DNA of 17,887 bases from DASQFQ01 sp039934455 (GCA_039934455.1 JBDTMF010000083.1:1-17887); one strand, 5' to 3'; positions 1 to 8,014 are shown, counted from the first letter of the stretch. The notes: generated by a model not told the origin, from the letters alone. Numbers and translations are program-made.

Positions 1-51
1 TGCCGACCCTCACATCACCACCGGACGCCGAGCCGACCGGTCCATAGGGTC

Positions 52-57
52 TAGCCT
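52..57 (+). promoter_or_regulatory. Candidate leaderless -10 (TAGCCT) for the methyltransferase gene
   Basis: TAGCCT fits the actinobacterial TAnnnT -10 pattern and ends 8 bases before the GTG at 66, so a transcript would begin at or next to the start codon. A second TAGGGT lies at 45-50. No recognisable -35 or Shine-Dalgarno sequence is visible. The same arrangement recurs at five other starts here, which raises confidence. Confidence 0.5.
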
Positions 58-65
58 GCGCGCCC

Positions 66-983
66 GTGGACACGCGATGCGGCATCTGCGGCGGTCCCCT
101 GAGCCTCGCGCTGCGCGGCGGGGCGGACGTCCCGACCGCACAGGCGATGGCGCCGACCTGTCACACCACGGGCGCGCACGCCGACCTCTACGCCTGCGCG
201 AGCTGCGGCACGATCCAGCAGCCCGCGCTGCCGGCGGGCGTCGAGCTGCTCGACCTCTACCGCGCGATGCAGGACGACCATTACCTCGACGAGGAGGCGG
301 GCCGCCGCACGACCTCGCGCCGGCTGCTGCGCCACGTCGAGAAGGCGGCGCCGCGCGGCCGGCTGCTCGAGGTCGGCTGCGGCCACGGGTTGCTGCTCGA
401 CGAGGCCCGCCGCCGCGGCTGGACCGTGACGGGGATCGAGCCGGCCCGCGCGGCCCGCGCGCACGCCGAGTCGCTCGGCCTCGACGTCCGCGACGCGCTG
501 CTCGAGGATCTCGACCCGGCCACCGACGGCGGCTATGCGGCGATCGTGATGGCGGACGTGATCGAGCACCTCGAGGATCCCGTCGGCGCGCTGCGGGCGG
601 CCGCCGCCCTGCTCGCCGACGGCGGCGCCCTGTGCGTCGTGACGCCCGACCCGGCCTCGCCCACCGCGCGGCTGGCCGGCGCGCGCTGGTGGGGCTACCT
701 GCCCGCGCACACCTTCCTGCTCCCTCGCCGCACGCTCAAGCGGCTGCTGCGCGAGGCCGGGCTCGACCCGATCGTGGACGTCGGCCTGTGGCGGACGTTC
801 ACCGTCGGCTACTGGTCGAGCGGCCTCGGCGAGCGCTCGGGCCCGCTCGGCAGCGCGCTCGCGCGCCTGCGCTCGGCCCGGGTCGGGCGGGCCCCGCTGA
901 CCCTCTCGCTGGGCGACGAGCGCGTGATGGTCGCGCGCCGCGCCGCCGCCGTGCCGGCGCCCCCGCAGGCAACGACGAGCTAG
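66..983 (+). CDS. Class I SAM-dependent methyltransferase with N-terminal Cys4 zinc ribbon
   Basis: This 305-residue cytoplasmic protein starts at GTG 66, just 3' of a TAnnnT element and with no upstream alternative in the window. Cysteines C5/C8 and C44/C47 form two CxxC pairs like the zinc ribbon that precedes many sugar and small-molecule methyltransferases. The Rossmann SAM site is clear: LEVGCGHG at residues 101-108, an acidic strand end at E125 (VTGIE), and a MADVIEHLEDP motif at 162-172. This is the Methyltransf_11/23 style. A flippase follows 76 bp downstream, so methylation of a surface-glycan sugar is a reasonable guess. The acceptor cannot be read from the sequence; a natural-product or lipid substrate is also possible. 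The fold call is strong and the substrate is unknown. Confidence 0.88.
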   Translation: MDTRCGICGGPLSLALRGGADVPTAQAMAPTCHTTGAHADLYACASCGTIQQPALPAGVELLDLYRAMQDDHYLDEEAGRRTTSRRLLRHVEKAAPRGRLLEVGCGHGLLLDEARRRGWTVTGIEPARAARAHAESLGLDVRDALLEDLDPATDGGYAAIVMADVIEHLEDPVGALRAAAALLADGGALCVVTPDPASPTARLAGARWWGYLPAHTFLLPRRTLKRLLREAGLDPIVDVGLWRTFTVGYWSSGLGERSGPLGSALARLRSARVGRAPLTLSLGDERVMVARRAAAVPAPPQATTS

Positions 984-998
984 TGCGTCTTCTCGTGA

Positions 999-1035
999 CG
1001 GTCCGCCCGAGCGACCGCCGATCTCGGGTGGACCG
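999..1035 (+). terminator. Strong intergenic hairpin between methyltransferase and flippase genes
   Basis: Bases 999-1011 pair with 1023-1035 to give a 13-bp stem containing a single G-T wobble, closing an 11-base loop. It begins 16 bases after the methyltransferase stop. No T-run follows, so it would be a U-less terminator of the kind proposed for high-GC actinobacteria, or an attenuator or mRNA-stability structure in front of the flippase gene. The pairing is seen directly; the role is inferred. Confidence 0.5.
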
Positions 1036-1059
1036 CTGCGGGAAGGCCCACTAACCAGG

Positions 1060-2466
1060 GTGTCAGACGTCCGCCGCGTCGCGGCGAGCACCCTGTTCGG
1101 CCTCGCCGGACGCGGCGCGGTGCTGCTGCTCGGGCTCGTCTCGATCGCGATCACCACGCGCTACCTCGGACCGGACCGCTACGGCCGCTTCGCGCTCGCG
1201 CTGTCGTTCGTGCAGCTGTTCGGCGTGCTGGCCGACGCGGGCCTGACCACGATCGTCGTGCGCGAGCTGGCCCAGAAGCCCGAGCGCGCGGCCTCCGTGC
1301 TCGGCTCGGCGCTGGCGCTGCGCTCGGGGCTCGCGATCACCGCCGCCGGCCTTGCGGCACTGGCCGCGCTCGTCATGCCCTACCCGCCCGACGTCCGCGT
1401 CGCGGTCCTGATCGCCGGCGTCCCGCTCGTGCTCGGGTTGCTCAACTCGGCCTTCGTCGCGGTCCTGCAGTCCGACCTGCGCGCGGCGCGGGTCGCGATC
1501 GCCGACGTCGCCGGCCGCGCCGCCGCGCTCGCCGCCGTGGCCGTGGTGGCCGCGCTCGACCTCGGCTTCTACGCCGTGGTCGCTGCGGCGGGCGTGGGCG
1601 CGGCGGTGACGCTCGCGCTGACCTCGGCGCTCGTGCGGCCGCTTCTGCCCGCCCGCCCGCAGGCCGACCGGGCGACGATGCGCGCGCTCGTCGTCGCCGC
1701 GCTCCCGCTCGGCGCCGCGCTCGCGCTCAACGAGGCCTACTTCCGCGCCGACGCGCTGATCATCTCGCTCTCGCGCCCGTTCGAGGAGCTTGGCCTGTAC
1801 GCGCTGGCGTGGCGGGTCGGGGAGCTCACCGCGACCCTCCCCGCCGCCTTCCTGGTCTCCGTCTTCCCGCTGCTCTCGCGCTACGTCGCGACCTCGGACG
1901 CGCGCATGCCGGCCGCGCTGCGCACCGCGGGCGACCTGATGATCTATGCGGGCACCGGGGTCGCCGCGGGCGGCGCCCTGGTCGCGCCGGAGCTCGCCCT
2001 GGCGCTCGGCGGCGACGGCTTCGCGGGCGCCGCGACCCCGCTGCGGATCCTGCTCGCCGCGAGCGCGCTCGGGTTCGTCAACGGCCTCTACGGGCACGCC
2101 CTGATCGCGCGCAACCGCCAGCTCGCGGCCCTGTGGCTCAACGTGCTCGCCCTGGCCTTGAACGTTGCGCTGAACCTCGCGCTCGTCCCGCCCTACGGGA
2201 TCCAGGCCGCGGCCTGGACCGCCCTCGGGTGCGAGCTCGTCCTGCTGGCGGGGTCGGCGTGGCTCGTGCGCCGCCACCTCGGCTACCTGCCCTCCTTCGC
2301 CGCCCTCGCCCGCGCGCTGCCCGCGGCGGCGCTGATGGCCGTCGCCGTGTGGCCGCTGCGCGAGCAGCCGCTGTGGCTGTCGGTGCCGGCCGGCGCCGTC
2401 GTGTTCCTCGGCGCGGTGGCGCTGCTGGGCGGCGTCGACCGGGAGCGGCTGGCGGAGCTCCGCTAA
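1060..2466 (+). CDS. Polysaccharide flippase, Wzx / oligosaccharide translocase family
   Basis: This 468-residue polytopic membrane protein has the normal length for the MOP-superfamily Polysacc_synt exporters that flip undecaprenyl-linked repeat units across the plasma membrane. The N-terminus carries the family pattern: a first helix, then TTRYLGPDRYGRFALALSF (about residues 32-50) and a VRELAQKPER segment after the second helix. About twelve or more hydrophobic stretches follow, and the C-terminal tail ends in GVDRERLAELR, typical of these proteins. The GTG at 1060 is the first usable start. GGAAGG at 1041-1046 is a possible but distant (13 nt) ribosome site, and no TAnnnT sits at the usual spacing. 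The hairpin at 999-1035 separates it from the upstream methyltransferase gene, so it may be read through or have its own promoter. The glycan it transports is unknown. Confidence 0.9.
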   Translation: MSDVRRVAASTLFGLAGRGAVLLLGLVSIAITTRYLGPDRYGRFALALSFVQLFGVLADAGLTTIVVRELAQKPERAASVLGSALALRSGLAITAAGLAALAALVMPYPPDVRVAVLIAGVPLVLGLLNSAFVAVLQSDLRAARVAIADVAGRAAALAAVAVVAALDLGFYAVVAAAGVGAAVTLALTSALVRPLLPARPQADRATMRALVVAALPLGAALALNEAYFRADALIISLSRPFEELGLYALAWRVGELTATLPAAFLVSVFPLLSRYVATSDARMPAALRTAGDLMIYAGTGVAAGGALVAPELALALGGDGFAGAATPLRILLAASALGFVNGLYGHALIARNRQLAALWLNVLALALNVALNLALVPPYGIQAAAWTALGCELVLLAGSAWLVRRHLGYLPSFAALARALPAAALMAVAVWPLREQPLWLSVPAGAVVFLGAVALLGGVDRERLAELR

Positions 2467-2469
2467 CGT
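2464..2469 (+). promoter_or_regulatory. Candidate leaderless -10 (TAACGT) overlapping the flippase stop codon
   Basis: TAACGT uses the TAA stop codon of the flippase gene as its first three bases and ends 7 bases before the ATG at 2477. GGAG at 2473-2476 abuts that ATG and could instead be read as a very close ribosome site. Either way the small gene appears to have its own start signal. Confidence 0.45.
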
Positions 2470-2476
2470 CGCGGAG

Positions 2477-2632
2477 ATGTCCCTCTACACCTGCGGTGGG
2501 CGCAAGCGCGAGGAGATCATCGAGCTGACCGGCCAGGAGGACGTGCCCGTCCTCGTGACCGACGACGGAACCGTCGTCGCCGGCTCGGAGACGATCGCCG
2601 CTTGGGCGCGCGAGCATCCGAGCGCCGCCTGA
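2477..2632 (+). CDS. Minimal glutaredoxin/GST-N-like protein, 51 residues
   Basis: This short frame starts at ATG 2477 and encodes 51 residues. It begins MSLYTCGGRK, resembling the first strand of a thioredoxin-fold glutaredoxin or GST N-terminal domain. It then passes straight to ELTGQEDVPVLV, the cis-Pro strand that normally comes about 40 residues later, then TDDGTVVAGSETIAAWA, which matches the usual last strand and helix. The CPYC active site, first helix and second strand are therefore missing; C6 is the only cysteine. The homocysteine methyltransferase gene begins 2 bases after its stop, which suggests coupled translation. Codon usage matches its neighbours, and the domain match argues for a real gene. 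It could be an in-frame deletion remnant or a functional mini-fold; catalytic redox activity by the usual mechanism seems unlikely. Confidence 0.7.
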   Translation: MSLYTCGGRKREEIIELTGQEDVPVLVTDDGTVVAGSETIAAWAREHPSAA

Positions 2633-2634
2633 CC

Positions 2635-3552
2635 ATGGGACGTGCGGCGCCGGCTTTGACCGACGGCGGGATGGAGACCAGCCTGTCGTTCCACGCGGGC
2701 TTCGACCTCCCGTGCTTCGCGGCCTTCCCCCTGCTCGGTGAGGAACGCGGCCGCGCGGCGCTGCGCCGGTACTTCGAGCCGTTCCTCGACACGGCGCAGG
2801 AGCACGGGCTGCCGTTCGTGCTGGACACGGCGACCTGGCGCGCGAACGCCGACTGGGGCGCGCGGCTCGGCTATGACGACACGGCGCTCGCGGCCGTGAA
2901 CGCCCATGCGGTCGAGTTCGCCCGCGAGCTCGCCGCAGGACGCCCGGAGGTGACGATCAACGGCGTCCTCGGGCCCCGCGGTGACGGCTACGTCGTCCGC
3001 GAGCGCATGAGCGGCGACCAGGCGGCCGAGTACCACGGGCGGCAGATCGGCGTCCTCCGAGAGGCGGGGGCGGAGCGCATCACCGCGCTGACGCTGTCCT
3101 ATCCGGAGGAGGCCGTCGGCGTGGTGCAGGCGGCGGCAGCCGCCGGCGTGCCGGTCGTCGCATCGTTCACGGTCGAGACCGACGGCCGGCTCCCGGACGG
3201 CACCTCGGTCGCCGAGGCCGTGGAGCGGGTCGACGGCGCGACCGGCGGCGCTCCCGACTTCTTCATGCTCAACTGCGCGCACCCGTCGCACATCGCGGCC
3301 GGGCTGGACGGAGCTCTTGCGCTCGAGCGCATCGGCGGCCTGCGCGTGAACGCGTCGGCGCTGAGCCACGCCGAGCTCGACGAGGCCGAGGAGCTCGACG
3401 AGGGCGATCCCGTGGCGCTCGGCCGCGACAACGCCGCCCTCCAGGCCATGCTGCCGTCGGTCGAGCTGCTCGGGGGCTGCTGCGGCACCGATCACCGCCA
3501 CGTGGCGGAGATCATCGCCGCGTGGCCGTCCCATCGAGACGCCCCGCGCTGA
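2635..3552 (+). CDS. Homocysteine S-methyltransferase family protein (MmuM/BHMT-like)
   Basis: This 305-residue protein has the length of stand-alone homocysteine S-methyltransferases, which move a methyl group from a donor such as S-methylmethionine to homocysteine to make methionine. DGGMET at 10-15 is the family's N-terminal barrel motif (usually DGAMGT). The three zinc-ligand cysteines are present: C214 in LNCAHPSHI and C282/C283 in GGCCGTDHRH. The ATG at 2635 gives the expected N-terminus and sits 2 bases after the small glutaredoxin-like gene; longer in-frame starts would run through that gene. The 3' end overlaps the convergent DUF2142 gene by 41 bp. The methyl donor (methylmethionine, betaine or another) is not decidable from sequence. 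Related members may act on other thiols. Confidence 0.9.
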   Translation: MGRAAPALTDGGMETSLSFHAGFDLPCFAAFPLLGEERGRAALRRYFEPFLDTAQEHGLPFVLDTATWRANADWGARLGYDDTALAAVNAHAVEFARELAAGRPEVTINGVLGPRGDGYVVRERMSGDQAAEYHGRQIGVLREAGAERITALTLSYPEEAVGVVQAAAAAGVPVVASFTVETDGRLPDGTSVAEAVERVDGATGGAPDFFMLNCAHPSHIAAGLDGALALERIGGLRVNASALSHAELDEAEELDEGDPVALGRDNAALQAMLPSVELLGGCCGTDHRHVAEIIAAWPSHRDAPR

Positions 3553-5011
3553 ACCCGGCAAGACCGAGCGCCGCGCCGGCCGCAGCCGCCGCCGCCCACA
3601 CCCACCAGCCACCCGGCGGCGACCACTCGGCCGCGCCGAAGAACCACCACGAGCCGTCGGTGCCGACCGCGGCGCGGCGCGCGTTGGCCAGCCACGCGAC
3701 GGCCTGGCCGGTCGCCCAGAGGACGCCGGCGGCCGCCGGCAGCCACGCGAGCCCCTGCGGGCGCCGCCGCAGCACCTCGCCCGCGAATAGCGGGACGAGC
3801 ACGAGCACGGGCAACACGTGGCGCCCCTGCGCGCCGTAGCCGGTGCGGAGCTGGAACACCGACACGACGAGCGTCATCCCCAGCGCCACGGCGGCGGCGG
3901 CGGCAAGGCCCGCGCGCTCACGCCACGAGCCGCGGACCGCCGCGAGGCCGAACAGCCCGGCCGCGGCGAGCGCCCAGGTCACAGAGAGCCAGCTCGGCAG
4001 CGGCGTGTCGAGGGCGCCGAAGTTGCCGACGGCGTGGCGCGCGATGTCATCGAGGTCGTGGAAGGACTGCGCGAGCGCATCCCGGTAGCCCGGCCCGCCC
4101 TCGACGCCGTGCGGCTGCTGTGCGATGTCCCACCACGCCGCGACGCCGAAGGCGACGAGCAGCGCCGCTCCCGCGGCCACCGCCGCGCGCGGGTGCTGCG
4201 GCGTGCGCGGGCGTCGCGGGGAGAGGACGAGCAGCATGGTCCCCAGCACGACGAGCAGGACCGGCCCGAGCGAGCGCGAGACCGTCAGCGCCGCACCGCC
4301 CGTCGCCAGCCCGCCCCACGCCCACGGCCCCGCTCCGGGCCGCTGCAGCCGTAGCCCCGCGGCGATGAAGCACACGCTCCCCGCGATCTCTGGACCGGAC
4401 GCATTCAGGATCGCCGCGCAGTAGACGACCATCGGCGTCAGCGCGACCGCCATCCCGGCCAGCGGCGCGCCGCCGCCGGTGAGGGCGAGCGCGGCGATCA
4501 GCAGCGCCACGCCGCCGAGCGCGCTGACCAGGCGGCCGGCGCGCAGCGCCGCGGCGGGCGTCGCCTGCGTGCGCATCGCCGCGCCCGGCACGATGTAGGC
4601 GAAGGGTGCGTAGGTCCCGGTGTAGGTCGGCACTCGCCGCGACCGCGGCTCGGCCGGCGGCTGGTCGAGGCACGCCGCCGAGACCTGCGAGCGGCGGTCG
4701 TTGCAGCCGAACGTGGTGGCGCTGAGCGCGAGCGGGACGTCGAACGCGCGCGTCTGCCTGGCCGCCCACAGCACCGTCGCGACGCCCGCGCCCGGCAGCG
4801 GCTTCCCCTTGCCGGCCTGCGCGAAGAACGCGCGCGTCTGCGCTTCGGTCGGCTCGAACATGGTTCCCGCGAGCTGCAGCCCACCCGCGCCGAGCGCCCG
4901 CACGTAGTGCGCCCGCTCGTCGGGCGCCGCCCCGGGCGGGTTGGCGAAGACCCACGCGAGCACGAGCAGCGCCAGCCCGGCGGCGAGGAGCGCGTGGCGG
5001 GAGCCGATCAC
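3512..5011 (-). CDS. DUF2142 family polytopic membrane protein
   Basis: This 499-residue protein starts at GTG 5011, chosen because GGGGAG lies 9 bases upstream and the next residues begin a clean first transmembrane helix (about 5-24). After it comes PPGAAPDERAHY (about 25-36), the acidic motif in the first outer loop that typifies DUF2142, a family distantly related to GT-C glycosyltransferases. A long extracytoplasmic segment with several cysteines (about 40-150) and then many hydrophobic helices follow. The family often sits in surface-polysaccharide or teichoic-acid-like loci, in keeping with its glycosyltransferase neighbours, but no activity is established here. It is divergent from the GT4 gene, with 18 bp between start codons, and its 3' end overlaps the homocysteine methyltransferase gene tail to tail. 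Confidence 0.85.
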   Translation of the reverse strand: MIGSRHALLAAGLALLVLAWVFANPPGAAPDERAHYVRALGAGGLQLAGTMFEPTEAQTRAFFAQAGKGKPLPGAGVATVLWAARQTRAFDVPLALSATTFGCNDRRSQVSAACLDQPPAEPRSRRVPTYTGTYAPFAYIVPGAAMRTQATPAAALRAGRLVSALGGVALLIAALALTGGGAPLAGMAVALTPMVVYCAAILNASGPEIAGSVCFIAAGLRLQRPGAGPWAWGGLATGGAALTVSRSLGPVLLVVLGTMLLVLSPRRPRTPQHPRAAVAAGAALLVAFGVAAWWDIAQQPHGVEGGPGYRDALAQSFHDLDDIARHAVGNFGALDTPLPSWLSVTWALAAAGLFGLAAVRGSWRERAGLAAAAAVALGMTLVVSVFQLRTGYGAQGRHVLPVLVLVPLFAGEVLRRRPQGLAWLPAAAGVLWATGQAVAWLANARRAAVGTDGSWWFFGAAEWSPPGGWWVWAAAAAAGAALGLAGFSAGRLDGTATRR

Positions 5012-5020
5012 GCCGCCATA

Positions 5021-5026
5021 CTCCCC
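5021..5026 (-). promoter_or_regulatory. Shine-Dalgarno GGGGAG of the DUF2142 gene
   Basis: Read on the minus strand, GGGGAG is followed by 9 bases and then GTG at 5011. It is the clearest ribosome binding site in the window and decides the start. It implies a leadered transcript whose promoter must lie inside the coding region of the divergent GT4 gene. Confidence 0.65.
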
Positions 5027-5029
5027 GCC

Positions 5030-6340
5030 TTGCCGACTCCGCGTGTCCTCGTGGTCTCCGCCGAGCCGGTCGGCGACCGGATGGCCGGGCCGGCCATCCG
5101 TGCGTACGAGCTCTCGCGCGCGCTGGCCGCCGACGTGCAGGTGACGCTCGCCGCACCGGCGCCGAGCGAGCTCGGCGACGAGCGATTCACGCTGATCGAG
5201 GCCGGGCTCGCCGACTACGACGCGCTCATCGCCGCCGTGCGCGACCACGACGTCGTCGTCGCGCAGCTGCTGCCGCCGCGGCTGCTGGCACGGGTCTGGC
5301 GCGAGCCCGCGCGGCTCGTCGTCGACCTCTACAACCCCACGGTCGTGGAGGCGATCGAAGCGACGCGTGGCAAGCCGGCGGCATCGCGCGCGCGGCTGAA
5401 CCGGATCGTGGGACGGGCGGCGGCAGCGCACCTCGCGGCCGCCGACCTCACCCTCTGCGCGAGCGAGCGCCAGCGCGACCTCTGGCTCGGCGTACTGGCC
5501 GGGCGCGAGCTGCTCGAGCCCGACGCGCTCGAGCGCTTCGCCGTCGTGCCGTTCGGCGTGCGCAGCGATCCGCCCCGGCGCTCCGGCGTGCCCGTGATGC
5601 GCGGCCCGCTGGCGCCGGAGGACGCCCGGATCCTGCTCTGGGGCGGCGGGATCTGGGACTGGCTCGACGCGCCGACCGTCATCCGCGCCGTCGCCCGCCT
5701 GCCGGACGAGGTCCACCTCGTCTTCCAGGGCGTCAAGCGCCCCGCCCTGCTCGCGCGCGACGAGCACGCCGCCGGCGCCCGCGCGATCGCCGTCGCCCGC
5801 GAGGTCGCGCCCGAGCGGATCCACTTCAACCACGACTGGGTCCCGTACGAACAGCGCGGGGCATGGCTGCTCGAAGCCGACCTCGGCGTCTCCGCCCACC
5901 CGGCGCACCTCGAGACCCGCTTCGCCTACCGGACCCGCATCGCCGACTACCTCTGGGCCGGCCTGCCGGTGGTGACGAGCGCGGGCGATGTGCTCGGCGA
6001 CCGCGTCGCGGCCCGCGGTCTCGGGCGCGCGGTGCCGCCGGGCGACGTGGCGGCCTTCGCCCACGCCTGCGCCGAGTTGCTCGCCGACCCGGCGCCCGCG
6101 CGCGCCGCCGTCGCTCAGGCGGCGGAGGAGCTCCGGTGGGACCGGGTCGTACAGCCACTGCTCGACTTCTGCCATTCCGGTGCAAAACGCGCACACAATC
6201 GGAACCGAGCGCGCGCCATCCGAAACGCCACCATCGGCCAATATGCACCGATCGCCATGGAGACCCTCACCACCGATGGCCCGGCCACGCTCACGCGCAA
6301 GCTTGCGACGAACGCGCGGCGCGTGCTGAGGAGAGCGTGA
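5030..6340 (+). CDS. GT4-family glycosyltransferase (GT-B fold)
   Basis: This protein of about 436 residues transfers a sugar from a nucleotide-sugar donor, probably on the cytoplasmic face of the membrane during glycan assembly. From TTG 5030 it begins MPTPRVLVVSAEPVGD, with the first GT-B strand followed by the MAGPAIRAYEL motif. The C-terminal donor domain contains LLWGGGIWDWLD and then HLETRFAYRTRI next to DYLWAGLPVV, a pattern seen in actinobacterial group 1 transferases. The last 50 or so residues are basic and lower in G+C, like the membrane-associating tails of this group. The TTG start is the only in-frame codon that keeps the first strand without running into the opposite gene, but no ribosome site or -10 supports it. 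The stop overlaps the next gene's GTG by 4 bp. Confidence 0.85.
   Translation: MPTPRVLVVSAEPVGDRMAGPAIRAYELSRALAADVQVTLAAPAPSELGDERFTLIEAGLADYDALIAAVRDHDVVVAQLLPPRLLARVWREPARLVVDLYNPTVVEAIEATRGKPAASRARLNRIVGRAAAAHLAAADLTLCASERQRDLWLGVLAGRELLEPDALERFAVVPFGVRSDPPRRSGVPVMRGPLAPEDARILLWGGGIWDWLDAPTVIRAVARLPDEVHLVFQGVKRPALLARDEHAAGARAIAVAREVAPERIHFNHDWVPYEQRGAWLLEADLGVSAHPAHLETRFAYRTRIADYLWAGLPVVTSAGDVLGDRVAARGLGRAVPPGDVAAFAHACAELLADPAPARAAVAQAAEELRWDRVVQPLLDFCHSGAKRAHNRNRARAIRNATIGQYAPIAMETLTTDGPATLTRKLATNARRVLRRA
6329..6333 (+). promoter_or_regulatory. Shine-Dalgarno AGGAG before the GTG at 6337
   Basis: AGGAG lies inside the end of the GT4 gene, 3 bases before the GTG at 6337. The spacing is short, but together with the 4-bp stop/start overlap it fixes this start and indicates translational coupling. 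Confidence 0.55.
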
Positions 6341-8013
6341 GCCTGCACCCAGCCGAGTCCCGCGCCTCCGACTCGCGACTGGAGGACCGGGTCCGGACGC
6401 TGTCCCCGCGCCGGGATCACGGGTGGAGAGCCCCGCGGCCACCCCAGCTCGACCGGATCGAATGGACCGCCCTGATCGCGCTCAGCGGGTTCTCCGTCAT
6501 CGTCCTCGCCGCCCTCCTCACGAAGGGCCGCCCGCTCTCCGGCGCCGACGGCCTCCTCGCCGCCGACCAGCTGCAGTACTTCGCCTGGATCCGCGAGGCG
6601 AGCCACCACCTGCTGATCGGCAACCGCTTCGACCTCGCACCCGGCGACCGCGCGTTCCTGCACCCCGGCTTCGCCATCTCCGGCGGCCTGCACGCGCTCG
6701 GGCTGTCGGTCCCGCTCTCCTACCTGGTGTGGAAGCCGGTCGCGGTCGGCGTCACGTTCTACGGGGCCCTGCGCTACGTGCGGCGCCTCGTCCCCACCCC
6801 CGGGGCGCGCCACGCCGCGCTGATCCTCGCCCTGTTCGCCGTGATGCCGGCGTCGTGGCTCGTCGCGTGGTCGGACTGGGGGGGCAACGCGCGCCAGTAC
6901 ACGTTCGACTTCATCTCGGGCGAGATGTGGTCGGGGCAGTACCTCTGGGGCTACCTGATGACCGCGATCGCGGTCTTCCTGATGCCGCTCGTCCTGCTCG
7001 CCCACGAGCGCGGGCGCACCGGCTGGGCCGCCGCCGGAGCATTCCTGGTCTGCTGGCTCCAGCCCTGGCAGGGGGCGACGCTGGCGCTGATCGTGCTCGG
7101 CGTCGCGGCGTGGCGCCGCCTCCGTGACGCCCCCTCCCCCTTCGGCCTCCGCGACCTGATCGTCGTCGGCGCGGTCGCGCCGCCGGCCCTCTACTACCTC
7201 CTGCTCGGTCGCTTCGACTCCGCGTGGGAGCTCGCGTCGAAGTCCAACGCGGCCGGGGCGATGCCGGAGTGGAGCTGGCCGTGGTGGGCCGTGGCGCTGA
7301 CGCTCGCGCCGCTCGCCGTCCCGGCCGCGCTCGCCTACCGGCTGCCGGCCCCGAGCTGGCAGGAGCGGGCGGTCCGCGTCTGGCCGTTCGCGGCCCTCGT
7401 CGTCTACCTGCTGCCGTTCGGGACGTTCCCGTACCACTCGTTCCAGGGGCTCGCGCTGCCGCTCTCGATCCTCGCCGTCCAGGGTCTGCTGACCGTCTGG
7501 CGCAACCCCCGCCCGCTCGCCGTCGTGGGGCTGCTGTTCCTGATGACCGTGCCGGGCATCGCGCACAAGCTCGAGGTCTCGCTGCACTCGATCCGCAGCG
7601 CCGGCGACCCGTTCTGGATCTTCGACGGCGAGGTGCAGGCGCTGCACGCGATCGAGCGCGACCCGCGGCCCGGTGGCGTTCTGGGCTCCGTCTACGCCGG
7701 CTACATGCTCCCGTACACGACCGGCCGCGAGACCTGGATCGGCGCGCTCAGCTGGACGCCGGACTGGCGCGGGCGCCAGCGCAAGGCCGACGGGCTGATC
7801 GTCGACGGCAGGCTGCGCGGGCAGGCCGCGCGCGACTTCGTGACCTCGACCCACGCGCGCTTCGTCTTCGTCGACTGCCGCCCCGGCCTGCGCGACCTCG
7901 AGCCCGACCTGCGCCCGATCCTCGAAGCGACCCGCCGCTTCGGCTGCGCGAGCGTCTATGTCGTCAAGGACCGCCCCGACATGGCCAGGGCCGCCGGACG
8001 CCCGGACGAGTAG
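6337..8013 (+). CDS. GT-C-like polytopic membrane protein, probable lipid-linked-sugar glycosyltransferase
   Basis: This 558-residue protein starts at GTG 6337, overlapping the GT4 stop by 4 bp. A charged cytoplasmic N-terminus of about 42 residues leads to the first helix (about 43-62). The following outer loop holds D71 and D77 in SGADGLLAADQLQYF, positioned like the acidic catalytic loop of GT-C enzymes. About ten further hydrophobic segments follow. The C-terminal soluble part contains GGVLGSVYAGYMLPYTTGRETW, similar to the periplasmic tails of actinobacterial GT-C-like proteins. GT-C enzymes use polyprenyl-phosphate sugars on the outer membrane face, so pairing with the cytoplasmic GT4 would cover both sides of one pathway. 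No specific family name is certain. The stop lies 1 base from the convergent Lrp-type gene's stop. Confidence 0.8.
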   Translation: MSLHPAESRASDSRLEDRVRTLSPRRDHGWRAPRPPQLDRIEWTALIALSGFSVIVLAALLTKGRPLSGADGLLAADQLQYFAWIREASHHLLIGNRFDLAPGDRAFLHPGFAISGGLHALGLSVPLSYLVWKPVAVGVTFYGALRYVRRLVPTPGARHAALILALFAVMPASWLVAWSDWGGNARQYTFDFISGEMWSGQYLWGYLMTAIAVFLMPLVLLAHERGRTGWAAAGAFLVCWLQPWQGATLALIVLGVAAWRRLRDAPSPFGLRDLIVVGAVAPPALYYLLLGRFDSAWELASKSNAAGAMPEWSWPWWAVALTLAPLAVPAALAYRLPAPSWQERAVRVWPFAALVVYLLPFGTFPYHSFQGLALPLSILAVQGLLTVWRNPRPLAVVGLLFLMTVPGIAHKLEVSLHSIRSAGDPFWIFDGEVQALHAIERDPRPGGVLGSVYAGYMLPYTTGRETWIGALSWTPDWRGRQRKADGLIVDGRLRGQAARDFVTSTHARFVFVDCRPGLRDLEPDLRPILEATRRFGCASVYVVKDRPDMARAAGRPDE

Positions 8014-8014
8014 C

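Noticed and set aside
1..65. Divergent minus-strand gene starting near 45 or 13
   Set aside because: The frame from the ATG at 45 stops after 11 codons, and the GTG at 13 leaves too little sequence to judge. Nothing supports a gene here within the window.
3880..3910. GGC/GCC triplet run as a microsatellite
   Set aside because: It encodes an alanine-rich transmembrane stretch of the DUF2142 protein, ordinary for this base composition.
6170..6260. Local drop in G+C at the end of the GT4 gene as a sign of transfer or a hidden element
   Set aside because: The frame continues with a tail typical of this glycosyltransferase group. There are no repeats, palindromes or insertion-sequence ends.
5863..6336. 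N-terminal extension of the 558-residue membrane protein to position 5863
   Set aside because: The region is covered by the GT4 gene in another frame with good motifs. The GTG at 6337 has AGGAG and a 4-bp overlap with the stop.
5012..6442. A 976-residue minus-strand open frame reaching from 3512 to 6442 as a single giant gene
   Set aside because: Only the part up to GTG 5011 has protein-like sequence with membrane helices and a ribosome site. The rest is arginine/glycine-rich antisense of the GT4 gene, whose motifs are clear on the plus strand.
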